A DNA stretch of 64,000 bases, taken from NCBI RefSeq assembly GCF_047971185.1, contig NZ_JBKDZH010000006.1, positions 42,733 to 106,732 on the forward strand, read 5' to 3'. Position 1 is the stretch's first letter. The number at the start of each line of letters is the position of its first letter. The translations under genes and the position numbers were made by a program. Below the pieces are notes generated by a model. It saw only the letters and a program-made list of their open reading frames with translations. It ran no database searches and had not been told where the DNA came from. Shown here piece after piece: positions 36,901-45,326 of the stretch. Source of the DNA: Kluyvera sp047971185. Lineage in GTDB: Bacteria; Pseudomonadota; Gammaproteobacteria; Enterobacterales; Enterobacteriaceae.

Positions 36901-37105
36901 GCGGATAGGTGACCTGATTTTCCACAATCTGCGGCGCCTGCCCCGGATAGCTGGTTTTGACGATCACCTGCACGTCCGAGAGGTCCGGCAGCGCATCCAC
37001 CGGCGTATTCACTATCGTCCAGCCGCCCCAGAGGCTGAGAAACAGCACGCCCATCATCACCAGAAAACGGTTGGCGACCGAGCGCCGGATAATCCATTCA
37101 ATCAT
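33962..37105 (-). CDS. cusA: Cu(I)/Ag(I) efflux RND pump CusA
   Basis: Heavy-metal RND transporter, the proton-driven inner-membrane pump of the CusCBA tripartite complex. It has 1047 residues, the E. coli length, starting MIEWIIRRSVANRF; the 28 in-frame codons upstream overlap cusB and are ignored. The two RND repeats are plain: first membrane helix, periplasmic domain, DAAIVMIENAHKRLEHW after helix 4, then the second half ending near KLIGMYRHRRNG. Metal passes along methionine pairs in the family. Last gene of cusCFBA. Confidence 0.97.
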   Translation of the reverse strand: MIEWIIRRSVANRFLVMMGVLFLSLWGGWTIVNTPVDALPDLSDVQVIVKTSYPGQAPQIVENQVTYPLTTTMLSVPGAKTVRGFSQFGDSYVYVIFEDGTDLYWARSRVLEYLNQVQGKLPQGVSSEIGPDATGVGWIFEYALVDKSGKHDLAELRSLQDWFLKYELKTIPNVAEVASVGGVVKQYQVQVDPMKLAQYGISLGEVKQALSASNQEAGGSSVEIAEAEYMVRATGYLKSLGDFNHIVLKAGENGVPVYLMDVSRVQIGPEMRRGIAELNGEGEVAGGVVLLRSGKNARDVITAVKEKLAALQKSLPEGVEVVTTYDRSQLIDRAIDNLRGKLIEEFIVVAVVCALFLWHVRSALVAIVSLPLGLCIAFIVMHFQGLNANIMSLGGIAIAVGAMVDAAIVMIENAHKRLEHWQEAHPDAQMDNATRWKEITDAAVEVGPALFISLLIITLSFIPIFTLEGQEGRLFGPLAFTKTYAMAGAAALAIVVIPILMGFWIKGKIPPESRNPLNRLLIALYHPLLLKVLKWPKLTLLVAVLSMFTVLWPLSKVGGEFLPKINEGDLLYMPSTLPGISPGQAAVLLQQTDKLIKTVPEVASVFGKAGKAETATDSAPLEMIETTIQLKPQEQWRPGMTLDKIIDELDATVRLPGLANLWVPPIRNRIDMLSTGIKSPIGIKVSGTSLADIDDAAQRIETVAKTVPGVVSALAERLEGGRYIDVDIDREKAARYGMTVGDVQLFVSSAIGGMTVGETVEGVARYPINIRYPQGFRDGPTALRQLPILTPAKQQITLGDVAKVQVVSGPTMLKTENARPASWIYIDARDRDMVSVVRDLQAAISQNVTLKPGTSVAFSGQFELLEHANKKLKLMVPMTVMIIFILLYLAFRRVEEALLILMSLPFALVGGIWFLYWQGFHMSVATGTGFIALAGVAAEFGVVMLMYLRHAVEADPRLQRPETFTEQGLDEALYHGAVLRVRPKAMTVAVIIAGLLPILWGTGAGSEVMSRIAAPMIGGMITAPLLSLFIIPAAYKLIGMYRHRRNG

Positions 37106-37115
37106 CGCCGTCTCC

Positions 37116-38363
37116 TTAATGCCCGGCATGGGCATCGGCGGTATGCCGCATGCGGTCCAGCGCGCCGCTGATATTGGCTTCGGAGTCAATCAGGAACAGA
37201 CCGTTGAGCACCACCGACTCTCCTTCCGTCAGGCCGCTGGCGATCCCCGTCTGATGCTGTGACTCATGCAGCACCTGAATCTTCTTCGGCACAAACTCGC
37301 CGTTGCTGGCCACGGTAATTACCCGCTGCTCGTCGCCGGTATCAATGACCGCCTGTGACGGGATCAGCAGCATGTCGTCGCTTTGCGTATTCAGTTTCAG
37401 GTAAGCGTTCATCCCCGGCTTCAGCAGTTCGCCCGGGTTGTTGACCTGCAGGCGCACCTGCACGGTGCGGGTGGTCTGATCGACGCTCGGTAAAATGGAC
37501 CATTTCTGGATCGGGAAGGTTTTATCGGGATAGGCGGGGATCGCCACCGTGAACTGCGTCGAGTCCTTCAGCAGCCAGGCCGTGGACTCCGGCACCGCGG
37601 CGCTGATCCACACCGGATCCATGCCCTGGATTTGCGCCACCACGTTATCTTTGGCGATGTTCATCCCGCTTTTCAGACTGAAGGCGGTCAGCACGCCATC
37701 AATCGGCGCGTTGAGGGTAAAGCGCGTCTGCACCCGGCGAGTGATGCGCATCCGCTGGATATCCGATTCCGGCATGCCGGCCAGGCGTAGCCGTTCCAGC
37801 ACGCCCTCCAGCTGGGTTGCCGTGCCGCCCGAGTTAGCCAGCAGCAGGTATTCACTCTGCGCCTCGACCCAGGACGGAATCGTCACCTCCACCAGCGGCG
37901 TGCCTTTGCGTACCTTGTCACCGACCGTGAGCGGGAAGACCTTTTCGATAAAGCCTTCGGCGCGCGCCTGCATAATCACAAACTGGTATTCGTTATAGCT
38001 GACGTTCGCTGGCAGAGTCTGGCTGTAGGTCAGCCGCCCTTTCGTCACCGTCGCAGTACGCATGCCCAGATTGTGCACCTGAGTGGGATCGATACGTACG
38101 CCATTCGTGGAAGTCTCGCCCCCTTCGTCGGCGTATTTCGCCACCAGGTCCATATCCATAAACGGTGATTTCCCCGGCTTATCGAAGCGCACATCGGGCT
38201 TCATCGGATCGTACCAGTAGAGCACCTTGCGCTCGGCGGGCGAGGCTTTAGCCTGCTCACCAGGAGCGGCCAGGTGACCAATAGCCGACGCGGCCAGCCC
38301 GCCCACGATCAGGCTACAGACGATCGCCGCCGTATATTTTAATTGAGCTTTTGTCATAGCCAT
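37116..38363 (-). CDS. cusB: Cu(I)/Ag(I) efflux adaptor CusB
   Basis: Periplasmic membrane-fusion protein linking CusA to CusC. It has 415 residues (407 in E. coli), with an N-terminal membrane/signal segment (about 8-30). The heavy-metal-binding YHS-like segment LYWYDPMKPDVRFDKPGKS follows, then FMDMDLVAKY with the methionines used for Cu(I). Lipoyl and beta-barrel domains follow. It ends with a His-rich tail (MRHTADAHAGH). The start overlaps the cusF stop. Confidence 0.95.
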   Translation of the reverse strand: MAMTKAQLKYTAAIVCSLIVGGLAASAIGHLAAPGEQAKASPAERKVLYWYDPMKPDVRFDKPGKSPFMDMDLVAKYADEGGETSTNGVRIDPTQVHNLGMRTATVTKGRLTYSQTLPANVSYNEYQFVIMQARAEGFIEKVFPLTVGDKVRKGTPLVEVTIPSWVEAQSEYLLLANSGGTATQLEGVLERLRLAGMPESDIQRMRITRRVQTRFTLNAPIDGVLTAFSLKSGMNIAKDNVVAQIQGMDPVWISAAVPESTAWLLKDSTQFTVAIPAYPDKTFPIQKWSILPSVDQTTRTVQVRLQVNNPGELLKPGMNAYLKLNTQSDDMLLIPSQAVIDTGDEQRVITVASNGEFVPKKIQVLHESQHQTGIASGLTEGESVVLNGLFLIDSEANISGALDRMRHTADAHAGH

Positions 38364-38707
38364 CAGCGCGTTTTAATGTCCTGAAGAAGGGAAATATTCC
38401 CCTGCTGAATGAAGCTGAAGTCCACGCGGCTGCCCTCTTTGAGCTGTTCGATCGCGGGCGTCAGTTCGCTGTAGGTAAAGCGCATGGTCATCGCCGGCCA
38501 GTTAACTTCCGCAATCGCCTCATGTTCGATGGTGATTTTCTTCGCCTGTTTATCAATGAGCTTCACGACGCCGGTACCGTTAATCACCGCCGGTTTCGCG
38601 CTCATATCCATCATTTGTTCGTGGCCGTCATGCTGCATTTCCGCCGCCTGAACGTTCATCGCCATCGCCATAAAAATGCCGCCGAGCAGAGTCGTAAAAT
38701 GACGCAT
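38363..38707 (-). CDS. cusF: Periplasmic Cu(I)/Ag(I) chaperone CusF
   Basis: Small metallochaperone that hands Cu(I)/Ag(I) to CusB. It has 114 residues with a signal peptide (about 1-22) and a Met/His-rich mature start (MQHDGHEQMMDM). The OB-fold core carries the expected ligands His62, Trp70, Met73 and Met75 in TIEHEAIAEVNWPAMTMRF, the Trp giving the known cation-pi contact to copper. Located between cusC and cusB with short spacing. Confidence 0.96.
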   Translation of the reverse strand: MRHFTTLLGGIFMAMAMNVQAAEMQHDGHEQMMDMSAKPAVINGTGVVKLIDKQAKKITIEHEAIAEVNWPAMTMRFTYSELTPAIEQLKEGSRVDFSFIQQGNISLLQDIKTR

Positions 38708-38730
38708 TATTGAAGTCTCCTGAATAAGGG

Positions 38731-40113
38731 TTAGGCTTTCCAGCCGCCGCCAAGGGCGCTGAATAAATTGATTTCATTAACCTGTTGGGAATAAACCAAA
38801 TCGAGAATGGCCTGCTGCGTGGTGAATATTGAACGCTCCGCATCGAGCACTTCGATATAGCTCACCGCGCCGCTGGCATATAACGCACGCGCGCGTTGTA
38901 AGGTAATTTGCAGCGAGGTTAAATAACGCTGCTGGGCGATGAGTTGCCCCTGAATGCTGTCGCGAAGCGAAAGCGCATCCGCCACCTCTTTAAACGCCGC
39001 CTGAATTTTTTGCTCGTAGCTCACCGCCGCCTGCCGCTGCTTGACGTTTGCCAGCGCGAGGTTGGCTTCATTCCGCCCGGCGTTGAAAATCGGCAGGTCT
39101 ATCTTCGGCACAAAGCTCCACATACCGCTCGCCGCATTAAACAGGCTGGAGAGCGATCCGCTGCTGGTCGATACGCCGCTGGTCAGGGTGATGGAGGGGA
39201 AAAACGCCGCGCGGGCCACGCCGATATTGGCGTCGGCGGCGCGCAGCTGGTGCTCGGCCTCCATGATATCCGGGCGCTGCAGCAGGATCGTCGATGGCAG
39301 ATTCGCCGGTAGCGCCAGCGGCTTCACCGCCCCGCTTTGCGGGCGGTCATTTAGCGGCGTGTTATAGGTGCCAAGCAGCTGTTGCAGTAAATGGTTGGCC
39401 TGCGCCAGCTCGCCTTCCCGCTTGGCGATATCGGCGCGGGTGCTTTCCATCACGCCGCGCGCTTGTTCCAGCGCCAGCACGTTAGTGCTGCCGGTCACCA
39501 GCTGTTGTTCTACAAAGCCGTAGGACTGCTGATAGTTGCGCAGCGTCTCGTGAGCAATAGCCAACTGTGCGGCCAGACGGCGCTGGTTGAAGTAGGCCTG
39601 AGAAACGTTGGTCACCACCACAATTTGCGCGGCGCGCTGGGCCGCCTGACTGGCGAAAACGTTCTGCCTGTCGGCTTCGCTCATATTTTTCAGCTTGCCG
39701 AAAAAGTCCAGCTCGTAGCTCAGGTTCAGCCCAACGTCATAACTTTTCGCGGTGGCGTCGCGGCCTTGCAGATCGCCTTTGTAGTTCGCGGCAGAAGCGC
39801 CGTCCAGCTGCGGATAGCGCCCGGCGTCGGTGACGTTGTACTGCGCACGCGCGGCCTCAATGTTGAGCATCGCCATGCGCAGGTCGCGGTTGTTGCGCAG
39901 CGCAACATCGATTAACTGCTTTGCCTGCGGGTCGACAAAAAAGGTTTGCCAGCCGGTCTCCTGCCAGCTGCCGCCGGTCGCAACCAGCGTGCCCGTAGAC
40001 AGAGAAAATTGTTGGGGAACGATATTTTCGGGCTGCTGGTAATCCGGCGCCAGCGAAGTGCATCCGGCCAGAATAAACGCCATCAGCAGCGTCAAAGGTT
40101 TTGCTTTCAACAT
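38731..40113 (-). CDS. cusC: Outer-membrane channel CusC
   Basis: TolC-like outer-membrane lipoprotein, exit duct of the Cus pump. It has 460 residues from MLKAKPLTLLMAF; the upstream in-frame codons are ignored. Lipobox LAGC gives an acylated Cys18. The two OEP repeats have long helical hairpins; NNRDLRMAMLNIEAARAQY and AAFFPSITLTSG are typical. First gene of the operon; its start lies 66 bases from a perfect CusR box. Confidence 0.96.
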   Translation of the reverse strand: MLKAKPLTLLMAFILAGCTSLAPDYQQPENIVPQQFSLSTGTLVATGGSWQETGWQTFFVDPQAKQLIDVALRNNRDLRMAMLNIEAARAQYNVTDAGRYPQLDGASAANYKGDLQGRDATAKSYDVGLNLSYELDFFGKLKNMSEADRQNVFASQAAQRAAQIVVVTNVSQAYFNQRRLAAQLAIAHETLRNYQQSYGFVEQQLVTGSTNVLALEQARGVMESTRADIAKREGELAQANHLLQQLLGTYNTPLNDRPQSGAVKPLALPANLPSTILLQRPDIMEAEHQLRAADANIGVARAAFFPSITLTSGVSTSSGSLSSLFNAASGMWSFVPKIDLPIFNAGRNEANLALANVKQRQAAVSYEQKIQAAFKEVADALSLRDSIQGQLIAQQRYLTSLQITLQRARALYASGAVSYIEVLDAERSIFTTQQAILDLVYSQQVNEINLFSALGGGWKA

Positions 40114-40179
40114 GTCACGTCCTGTTTGGCCTAATGACGACACCTTACCGGAGTGACTCTGATGGCAACCTGACAGGAT

Positions 40180-40197
40180 AATGACAAAGTTGTCATT
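40180..40197. promoter_or_regulatory. CusR box
   Basis: AATGACAA-AG-TTGTCATT, a perfect 8-bp inverted repeat identical in form to the copper box that CusR binds in E. coli. It lies upstream of cusC. The nearest gene on the other side starts about 400 bases away, unlike E. coli, where cusR is directly opposite. Confidence 0.9.
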
Positions 40198-40595
40198 TAC
40201 GCGGCGGGAGAACGTGATCTACCCGGCGAAAATGCGAGCCAAAGAACGGTCTCGACGTTTATATTGGTTAAAAATAAAAATATGGGCGGCCAGAAGGTCG
40301 TCGCGATCACGTTTACTCAATTAAAACGCCAGAGCGCTCACAAATTAACGCCAGGTTGCGGGGAAGTGTATTTCTCTGGAAAAATACGAGATCAATATTT
40401 TCATAGAGTTATAAAACGGAGGATAATTTTCCCTGTGAGACGCTCAGCATAAACAGACGATACTCACCCTTTCGCCATAATAGAACGTTGTTTCACGTAA
40501 ATAGCGCTCCTATCATCATTTTCATTCTTCTTTTTACCCGTCATTACCTCTGTTCAGGGATGAAATAATACCTACCGCAAAACCGGAGTCTGTCA
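40198..40595. other. Non-coding gap between the CusR box and the binding-protein gene
   Basis: About 400 bases, AT-rich around 40250-40460, without a convincing gene. A 62-codon open frame at 40264-40452 lacks a ribosome site. A promoter for the downstream gene is expected here but no strong -35/-10 pair stands out. Confidence 0.4.
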
Positions 40596-41882
40596 ATGAA
40601 ATACAAAACAAAAGCGCTTGGTTTAGCTCTGCTGTGTACCCTTTCACAGAATGCCTTCAGCGAACAGCTCGACGTCTGGATCCGCGCCAGCAATGATTCA
40701 AAGGTGATTTATCAAAAGCTCGCCGACCAGTTCCAGAAAGAGACCGGAATTACCATCAAATACTTCAACGCCGTCACCGACTTTGACCAGCGGCTGGCCC
40801 GCGCGGCAACCGGTAACGCGCTGCCGGACGTGGTGTTCAACGATGCCATTATCGTCGGCCAGATGGTGCAACTGGGTATCGTTGATGAAATTAAACCGGG
40901 CGAGCTGAAAGGCGGCGGCGACGTTTACGAGGCGGCGTGGAAATCGGCCCAGCTGCCGGACGGAAAGTACTACGGTGTCCCCACCTCCGCGCACACCTAC
41001 GCGCTGTTTATCCGCCAGGACTGGCTGAACAAACTCAACCTCAAGGCCCCCACCAGCTGGGATGAGCTGAAAAAAGTCGCGCAGGCGTTTACCCACGACG
41101 ACCCGGACGGCAACGGTAAAAATGATACTTACGGCTTCACCATGCCGCTGTCTACCACCCGTGGCTACGCCAGCTCGTTCTCTTCCTCCTACCTCTGGCA
41201 GGCGGGGGCTAACTACTTAGTTGCCACCCAGCCGGGGAAATTTAAGGCCGCGCTCGACAGCAAAGAGATGGTCACGGCGATGGAATTTATGCGCGGGATG
41301 GTGTGCGAAGGGCTGGCGCAGCCGGGGGCGATTAATCACACGACCGCCGACGCCAACACCACGTTCCGTTCCGGGCAAACCGGCATGTACTCCTCCGGCC
41401 CGTACCATATTGCGCTGTTCGATAAAGATCCGGGCAAAGAGACCTACACCGTGGTGCCGCCTCCGGCAGGCCCCGGCGGCGCAACCTCCATGGCGGAAGG
41501 CACCACCGCGTTCCTGATGAAAACCAGCCAGCGCAAAGCGGCAGCGAAGAAATTCCTCGAGTTTCTGATCTCGCCGGAAGGGCAGAAGATCGGCATGGCG
41601 ACCGACAGCACCTCGATGCCGATCGTCCGTCTGCCGATTAACAAGACGCTGAATATCAAGGATTACCATGACGATCCGCGTTGGGAAGTGTTCGCCGAAA
41701 CCTACGCGAAAGACGGTCGTTATATGCCGCAGATCCCCAACTGGATCCCGGTACGGCAAATTACCGCCGATGGCTTTAACAAAATTTACGCCCGCTGCGA
41801 CGGCGATATTCCGGCGGTGCTGAAAGAGATCAACGGTAAGGTCAACGAGGAGCTGAAGCGGCAGAACGCGTGGGCCGAATAA
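40596..41882 (+). CDS. Orphan ABC-type sugar-binding protein
   Basis: Extracellular solute-binding protein family 1 (maltose-binding-like), 428 residues with a signal peptide (about 1-22, ending NAFS). Typical marks: LDVWIRASNDSKVIYQKLADQFQKETGI at the mature N-terminus, YGVPTSAHTYALFIRQDWL near 127, the TSWDEL segment, and the late PPPAGPGGATSMAEGTTAFL. A DPDGNGKNDTYGF loop (about 169-181) resembles a calcium loop. No permease or ATPase gene is nearby, so it must use a remote transporter or serve another periplasmic role. It lies 83 bases before cusR in the same direction. Substrate unknown. Confidence 0.82.
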   Translation: MKYKTKALGLALLCTLSQNAFSEQLDVWIRASNDSKVIYQKLADQFQKETGITIKYFNAVTDFDQRLARAATGNALPDVVFNDAIIVGQMVQLGIVDEIKPGELKGGGDVYEAAWKSAQLPDGKYYGVPTSAHTYALFIRQDWLNKLNLKAPTSWDELKKVAQAFTHDDPDGNGKNDTYGFTMPLSTTRGYASSFSSSYLWQAGANYLVATQPGKFKAALDSKEMVTAMEFMRGMVCEGLAQPGAINHTTADANTTFRSGQTGMYSSGPYHIALFDKDPGKETYTVVPPPAGPGGATSMAEGTTAFLMKTSQRKAAAKKFLEFLISPEGQKIGMATDSTSMPIVRLPINKTLNIKDYHDDPRWEVFAETYAKDGRYMPQIPNWIPVRQITADGFNKIYARCDGDIPAVLKEINGKVNEELKRQNAWAE

Positions 41883-41965
41883 ACCCGGCTTTTCGCATTC
41901 GGTTCTTCCGTCCCCCTTCACTCCTCATTAGAATGGCCCCATCACACAGCGGCGGCGGAGGGCGC

Positions 41966-42649
41966 GTGAAAATTCTGGTGGTGGAAGACGAGGTCAAAAC
42001 CGGGGAGTACCTGTGCAAGGGGCTGACGGAAGCGGGTTTTGTCGTCGATCGCGCCGACAATGGCCTTAACGGCTATCATCTGGCGATGACCGGCGACTAC
42101 GACCTGCTTGTGCTGGATATTATGCTGCCCGACGTCAACGGCTGGGACATCGTGCGTATGCTGCGCGCCGCCAACAAAGGTATGCCGATTCTGCTGCTGA
42201 CGGCGCTCGGCACCATTGAGCACCGGGTGAAGGGGCTGGAGCTGGGCGCCGATGATTACCTGGTGAAACCGTTCGCCTTTGCTGAGCTGCTGGCGCGCGT
42301 GCGCACTCTGCTGCGGCGCGGCGCGGCGCCAATCGTCGAAAGTCAGTTTCAGGTCGCCGATCTCACGCTCGATCTGGTCTCGCGTAAGGTCACCCGCGGC
42401 AATACCCGCATCACGCTCACCAGCAAAGAGTTTACCCTGCTGGAATTCTTCCTGCGCCATCAGGGGGAAGTGCTGCCGCGCTCGCTGATCGCTTCGCAGG
42501 TGTGGGATATGAACTTCGATAGCGATACCAACGTGATTGACGTTGCCGTCAAACGCCTGCGCGCCAGAATTGATAACGACTTCACGCCCAAGCTGATTCA
42601 GACCGTGCGCGGCGTCGGCTATGTGCTAGAGGTTCGCGATGAAGGCTAG
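41966..42649 (+). CDS. cusR: Copper response regulator CusR
   Basis: OmpR/PhoB-class response regulator activating cusCFBA. It starts with GTG at 41966, which gives 227 residues as in E. coli (MKILVVEDEVKTGEYL); the frame is open farther upstream but not conserved. The receiver domain has Asp51 (VLDIMLPD) as phosphorylation site and the switch Lys in YLVKPF. The C-terminal winged helix contains SQVWDMNFDSDTNVIDVAVKRLR. Overlaps cusS by 11 bases. Confidence 0.96.
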   Translation: MKILVVEDEVKTGEYLCKGLTEAGFVVDRADNGLNGYHLAMTGDYDLLVLDIMLPDVNGWDIVRMLRAANKGMPILLLTALGTIEHRVKGLELGADDYLVKPFAFAELLARVRTLLRRGAAPIVESQFQVADLTLDLVSRKVTRGNTRITLTSKEFTLLEFFLRHQGEVLPRSLIASQVWDMNFDSDTNVIDVAVKRLRARIDNDFTPKLIQTVRGVGYVLEVRDEG

Positions 42650-44075
42650 CCTGCGCCGCCCGTTCTCGCTGGCCACCCGCCTGACCTTTTTTATCAGCCT
42701 GGCCACCATCATCGCCTTTGCCGCTTTTACCGGCATTATGCTGCACTCGGTGGAAAAACACTTTGCCGAGCAGGACGTCAGCGACCTCAAGCAGGTCAAC
42801 GCCACGCTTAACGCGCTGCTCACCGCGCCGGAAACATCGGAAGCGGAAAAGCTGGCCAATATCGACAGCGCGCTGGCGGGCTACCGTAATACCGCCGTGC
42901 TGCTGACTACCCGGGAAAACCCGCAGCTTTACCGCTCGCCCGGCGGGCCGGATCTGTCGCCGATCCTCTCAAGCGCCCATTTTGCCACCGAACTTAAGAC
43001 CGAACAGATGTTCCGCTGGACCGGCGGCGGCATGCGCCCTATGGCGGAGCACGGCGGCGATGCCGGCCAGCCCACCACCTACCGGGTGATTGCTTCGACC
43101 ATCCGCGCGCACGACCAGACCTACACGCTGCTGACCGCGCTATCGATCGACTTCCACCTGCACTATCTTGATCAACTCAAGCGTAACCTGATGATGATCG
43201 CCACCGCTATCAGCCTGTTGATTATCGTGATCGTACTGATCGCCGTGCGCAAAGGCCACCAGCCGCTGCGCGACGTGAGTATGGCGATCAAAAACATTAC
43301 CTCGGAAAATCTTGATGTGCGGTTGGATCCCACCCGCGTGCCGATCGAACTGGAACAGCTGGTGATGTCGTTTAATCAGATGATCGGCCGGATCGAGGAC
43401 GTGTTCCGCCGTCAGGCCAATTTCTCTGCCGATATCGCCCACGAAATGCGCACGCCTATCACCAATCTGGTCACCCAGACCGAGATCGCGCTAAGCCATA
43501 CGCGTACGGTGAAAGAGCTGGAAGATGTGCTCTACTCCAGCCTGGAGGAGTACAACCGGATGGCCAAAATGGTCAGCGATATGCTGTTTCTGGCGCAGGC
43601 GGATGAAAATCTGCTGACTCCCGAGCGCGTACCGCTGGATCTGCAAAGCGAAACCAGCAAGGTGTTTGAGTTCTTTGAAGCATGGGCCGAAGAGCGCGAG
43701 GTGAAGCTCTGCTTTGTTGGGCAATCGTCGCTCATTGCCGGCGATCCGTTGATGATCCGCCGGGCAATCAATAACCTGCTGTCCAATGCCATCCGCTATA
43801 CCCCGCGCGGAATGTCAGTCACCGTGCAGGTGAGTGAAGTCGACGATCGCGTGGTGTATCGCGTTGAGAATCCGGGCACGCCGATTGCGGCGGAGCATTT
43901 ACCGCGCCTGTTCGATCGGTTTTATCGGGTCGATCCGTCGCGGCAGCGGAAAGGTGAAAACAGCGGGATCGGGCTGGCGATCGTCAAGTCGATCGTCCGG
44001 GCGCATGGCGGGAAAATTAGCGTGACGTCCGATACCGTCGCCACGCGCTTTATCATTGAGCTACCGCGGCTTTAG
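42639..44075 (+). CDS. cusS: Copper/silver sensor kinase CusS
   Basis: Membrane histidine kinase responding to periplasmic Cu(I)/Ag(I). It has 478 residues. Membrane helices at about 14-36 and 183-203 flank a periplasmic sensor with Met and His (TEQMFRWTGGGMRPMAEHGG). HAMP region follows to about 258. The phospho-accepting His268 is in FSADIAHEMRTPI; N and G boxes are NLLSNAIRYTP and GENSGIGLAIVKSI. Overlaps cusR and meets yhbP tail to tail (four shared bases). Confidence 0.96.
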   Translation: MKASLRRPFSLATRLTFFISLATIIAFAAFTGIMLHSVEKHFAEQDVSDLKQVNATLNALLTAPETSEAEKLANIDSALAGYRNTAVLLTTRENPQLYRSPGGPDLSPILSSAHFATELKTEQMFRWTGGGMRPMAEHGGDAGQPTTYRVIASTIRAHDQTYTLLTALSIDFHLHYLDQLKRNLMMIATAISLLIIVIVLIAVRKGHQPLRDVSMAIKNITSENLDVRLDPTRVPIELEQLVMSFNQMIGRIEDVFRRQANFSADIAHEMRTPITNLVTQTEIALSHTRTVKELEDVLYSSLEEYNRMAKMVSDMLFLAQADENLLTPERVPLDLQSETSKVFEFFEAWAEEREVKLCFVGQSSLIAGDPLMIRRAINNLLSNAIRYTPRGMSVTVQVSEVDDRVVYRVENPGTPIAAEHLPRLFDRFYRVDPSRQRKGENSGIGLAIVKSIVRAHGGKISVTSDTVATRFIIELPRL

Positions 44076-44497
44076 TCGCGCAGCCAGTGAAGCTTCTTAC
44101 CGAAACCGAGGGTGTTGTCGGTAAACTTCAGCTCGTCGAGGCGCAGCTCCCACACCGGGGCCGAGAGCATGCGGGCCACCGGGAAGCGGCGGACGTACAG
44201 CGCGCGTTTCTGCTCGGCCTCTTCGCCTTCCAGCAGGCAGATGTGGCCCTTAAACTGCACGCCGCGAATCAGCGCCACCGTTTTCGGCTGGCCGTTGACC
44301 GTGCCCGCTACCGGCGCCTGCTTGCCGGTCATCTGCCCGTGGCGCGTGGTCTCTTCGCTCAATAGATAGAACGCCACCCGCTGCGGGTCATAAACGTAGA
44401 ACGCGTTGGCGCACCACAGCTCGCCTTCACTCGCCACGCACCAGCCGACAACGTGTTGTTTTGCCAGCCAGCGGCTAATGGTTGCCAGGGTTTCCAT
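44072..44497 (-). CDS. yhbP: UPF0306 protein YhbP
   Basis: Split-barrel flavin-binding-like (pyridoxamine-phosphate-oxidase fold) protein of unknown function, 141 residues. METLATISRWLAKQHVVGWCV at the start and FYVYDPQRVAFYLLSEETTRHGQM mark the family. It lies between the cus locus and yhbQ; its start overlaps neither. Confidence 0.92.
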   Translation of the reverse strand: METLATISRWLAKQHVVGWCVASEGELWCANAFYVYDPQRVAFYLLSEETTRHGQMTGKQAPVAGTVNGQPKTVALIRGVQFKGHICLLEGEEAEQKRALYVRRFPVARMLSAPVWELRLDELKFTDNTLGFGKKLHWLRD

Positions 44498-44551
44498 CTG
44501 TTCTCTCCGTTATGCTATGGTGCGTGCACCTACACAGACAGGTTGGCACAC

Positions 44552-44836
44552 GTGCGTTGGTTTCTTTATCTCGTCCGTACCGAGGACGACAAATTGTACA
44601 CCGGTATCACCACCGACGTTGAACGGCGGTTCCACCAGCATCAGAGCGGTAAAGGGGCGAAAGCGCTGCGCGGCAAGGGCACGCTGCGGCTGGCGTTTTC
44701 TGGTGAAGTGGGCGAGCACTCACTGGCGCTGCGCCTGGAGTACCGCATTAAGCAGCTAACGAAGCGCCAGAAAGAGCGCCTCGTCGCAGGTGACGGTTCA
44801 TTCGAAACGTTACTGGACAGCCTTAAACACGATTAA
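44552..44836 (+). CDS. yhbQ: GIY-YIG nuclease-domain protein YhbQ
   Basis: UPF0213 GIY-YIG family protein, about 94 residues. The GIY-YIG-like core is WFLYLVRTEDDKLYTGITTDVERR, followed by HQSGKGAKALRGKG. A GTG at 44552 gives the conserved Arg-Trp-Phe start; a TTG three codons earlier is an alternative. E. coli YhbQ/YajQ-type relatives have been linked to DNA end processing. It ends convergent with yhbS, overlapping by 14 bases. Confidence 0.88.
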   Translation: MRWFLYLVRTEDDKLYTGITTDVERRFHQHQSGKGAKALRGKGTLRLAFSGEVGEHSLALRLEYRIKQLTKRQKERLVAGDGSFETLLDSLKHD

Positions 44837-45326
44837 AGTGGTCGGAATACTCCACCAGACCGTGTACGCCGTTTAACGCATCGTCGGCCAGACGGTGCAC
44901 CATAAACGCGTCTTCAGTGCCAGGCCAGCGACAGCGTAGATCGTACTGTGCCGCGCGCTCGAAGCCGAAACGGCCGTACAGCGCCGGTTCGCCCAGCGTC
45001 ACGACCGCTGCGTAGCCAAACTCGTTCAGCGAATCCAGACCTTCATAGACCATCTGACGCGCCAGCCCCTGACCGCGGTACGCTTCATCCACCGCCAGCG
45101 GTGCCAGACCCACCCACTGCAGCTCTTCGCCTTCAATGCTGACCGGGCTAAAGGCGACGTAGCCGACAACATGGCCTTCGTCGTCCGTGGCCACCAGACC
45201 CAGCGTAATCAGGCCGTCTTCGCGCAGCTCACGTACCAGATTGGCTTCGCCATCACGATTGAAGGTCCGACGCAGCAGCGCGTCGATGCCCGGGGCATCA
45301 ATTCCAATTTCTACTCGAATCAGCAT
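44823..45326 (-). CDS. yhbS: GNAT-family acetyltransferase YhbS
   Basis: Predicted N-acetyltransferase, 167 residues. The GNAT core includes VVGYVAFSPVSIEGEELQWVGLAPLAVDEAYRGQGLARQMV, with the acetyl-CoA loop RGQGLA, then ALYGRFGFERAAQYDL. In E. coli it is linked to sulfur and tRNA-regulation phenotypes with its neighbour; substrate is unproven. It overlaps ubiT by seven bases and is its downstream partner. Confidence 0.93.
   Translation of the reverse strand: MLIRVEIGIDAPGIDALLRRTFNRDGEANLVRELREDGLITLGLVATDDEGHVVGYVAFSPVSIEGEELQWVGLAPLAVDEAYRGQGLARQMVYEGLDSLNEFGYAAVVTLGEPALYGRFGFERAAQYDLRCRWPGTEDAFMVHRLADDALNGVHGLVEYSDHFNRV

Noticed and set aside
40264..40452. 62-codon ORF between the CusR box and the binding-protein gene
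   Set aside because: No ribosome site, no recognisable features, and AT-rich non-coding context.
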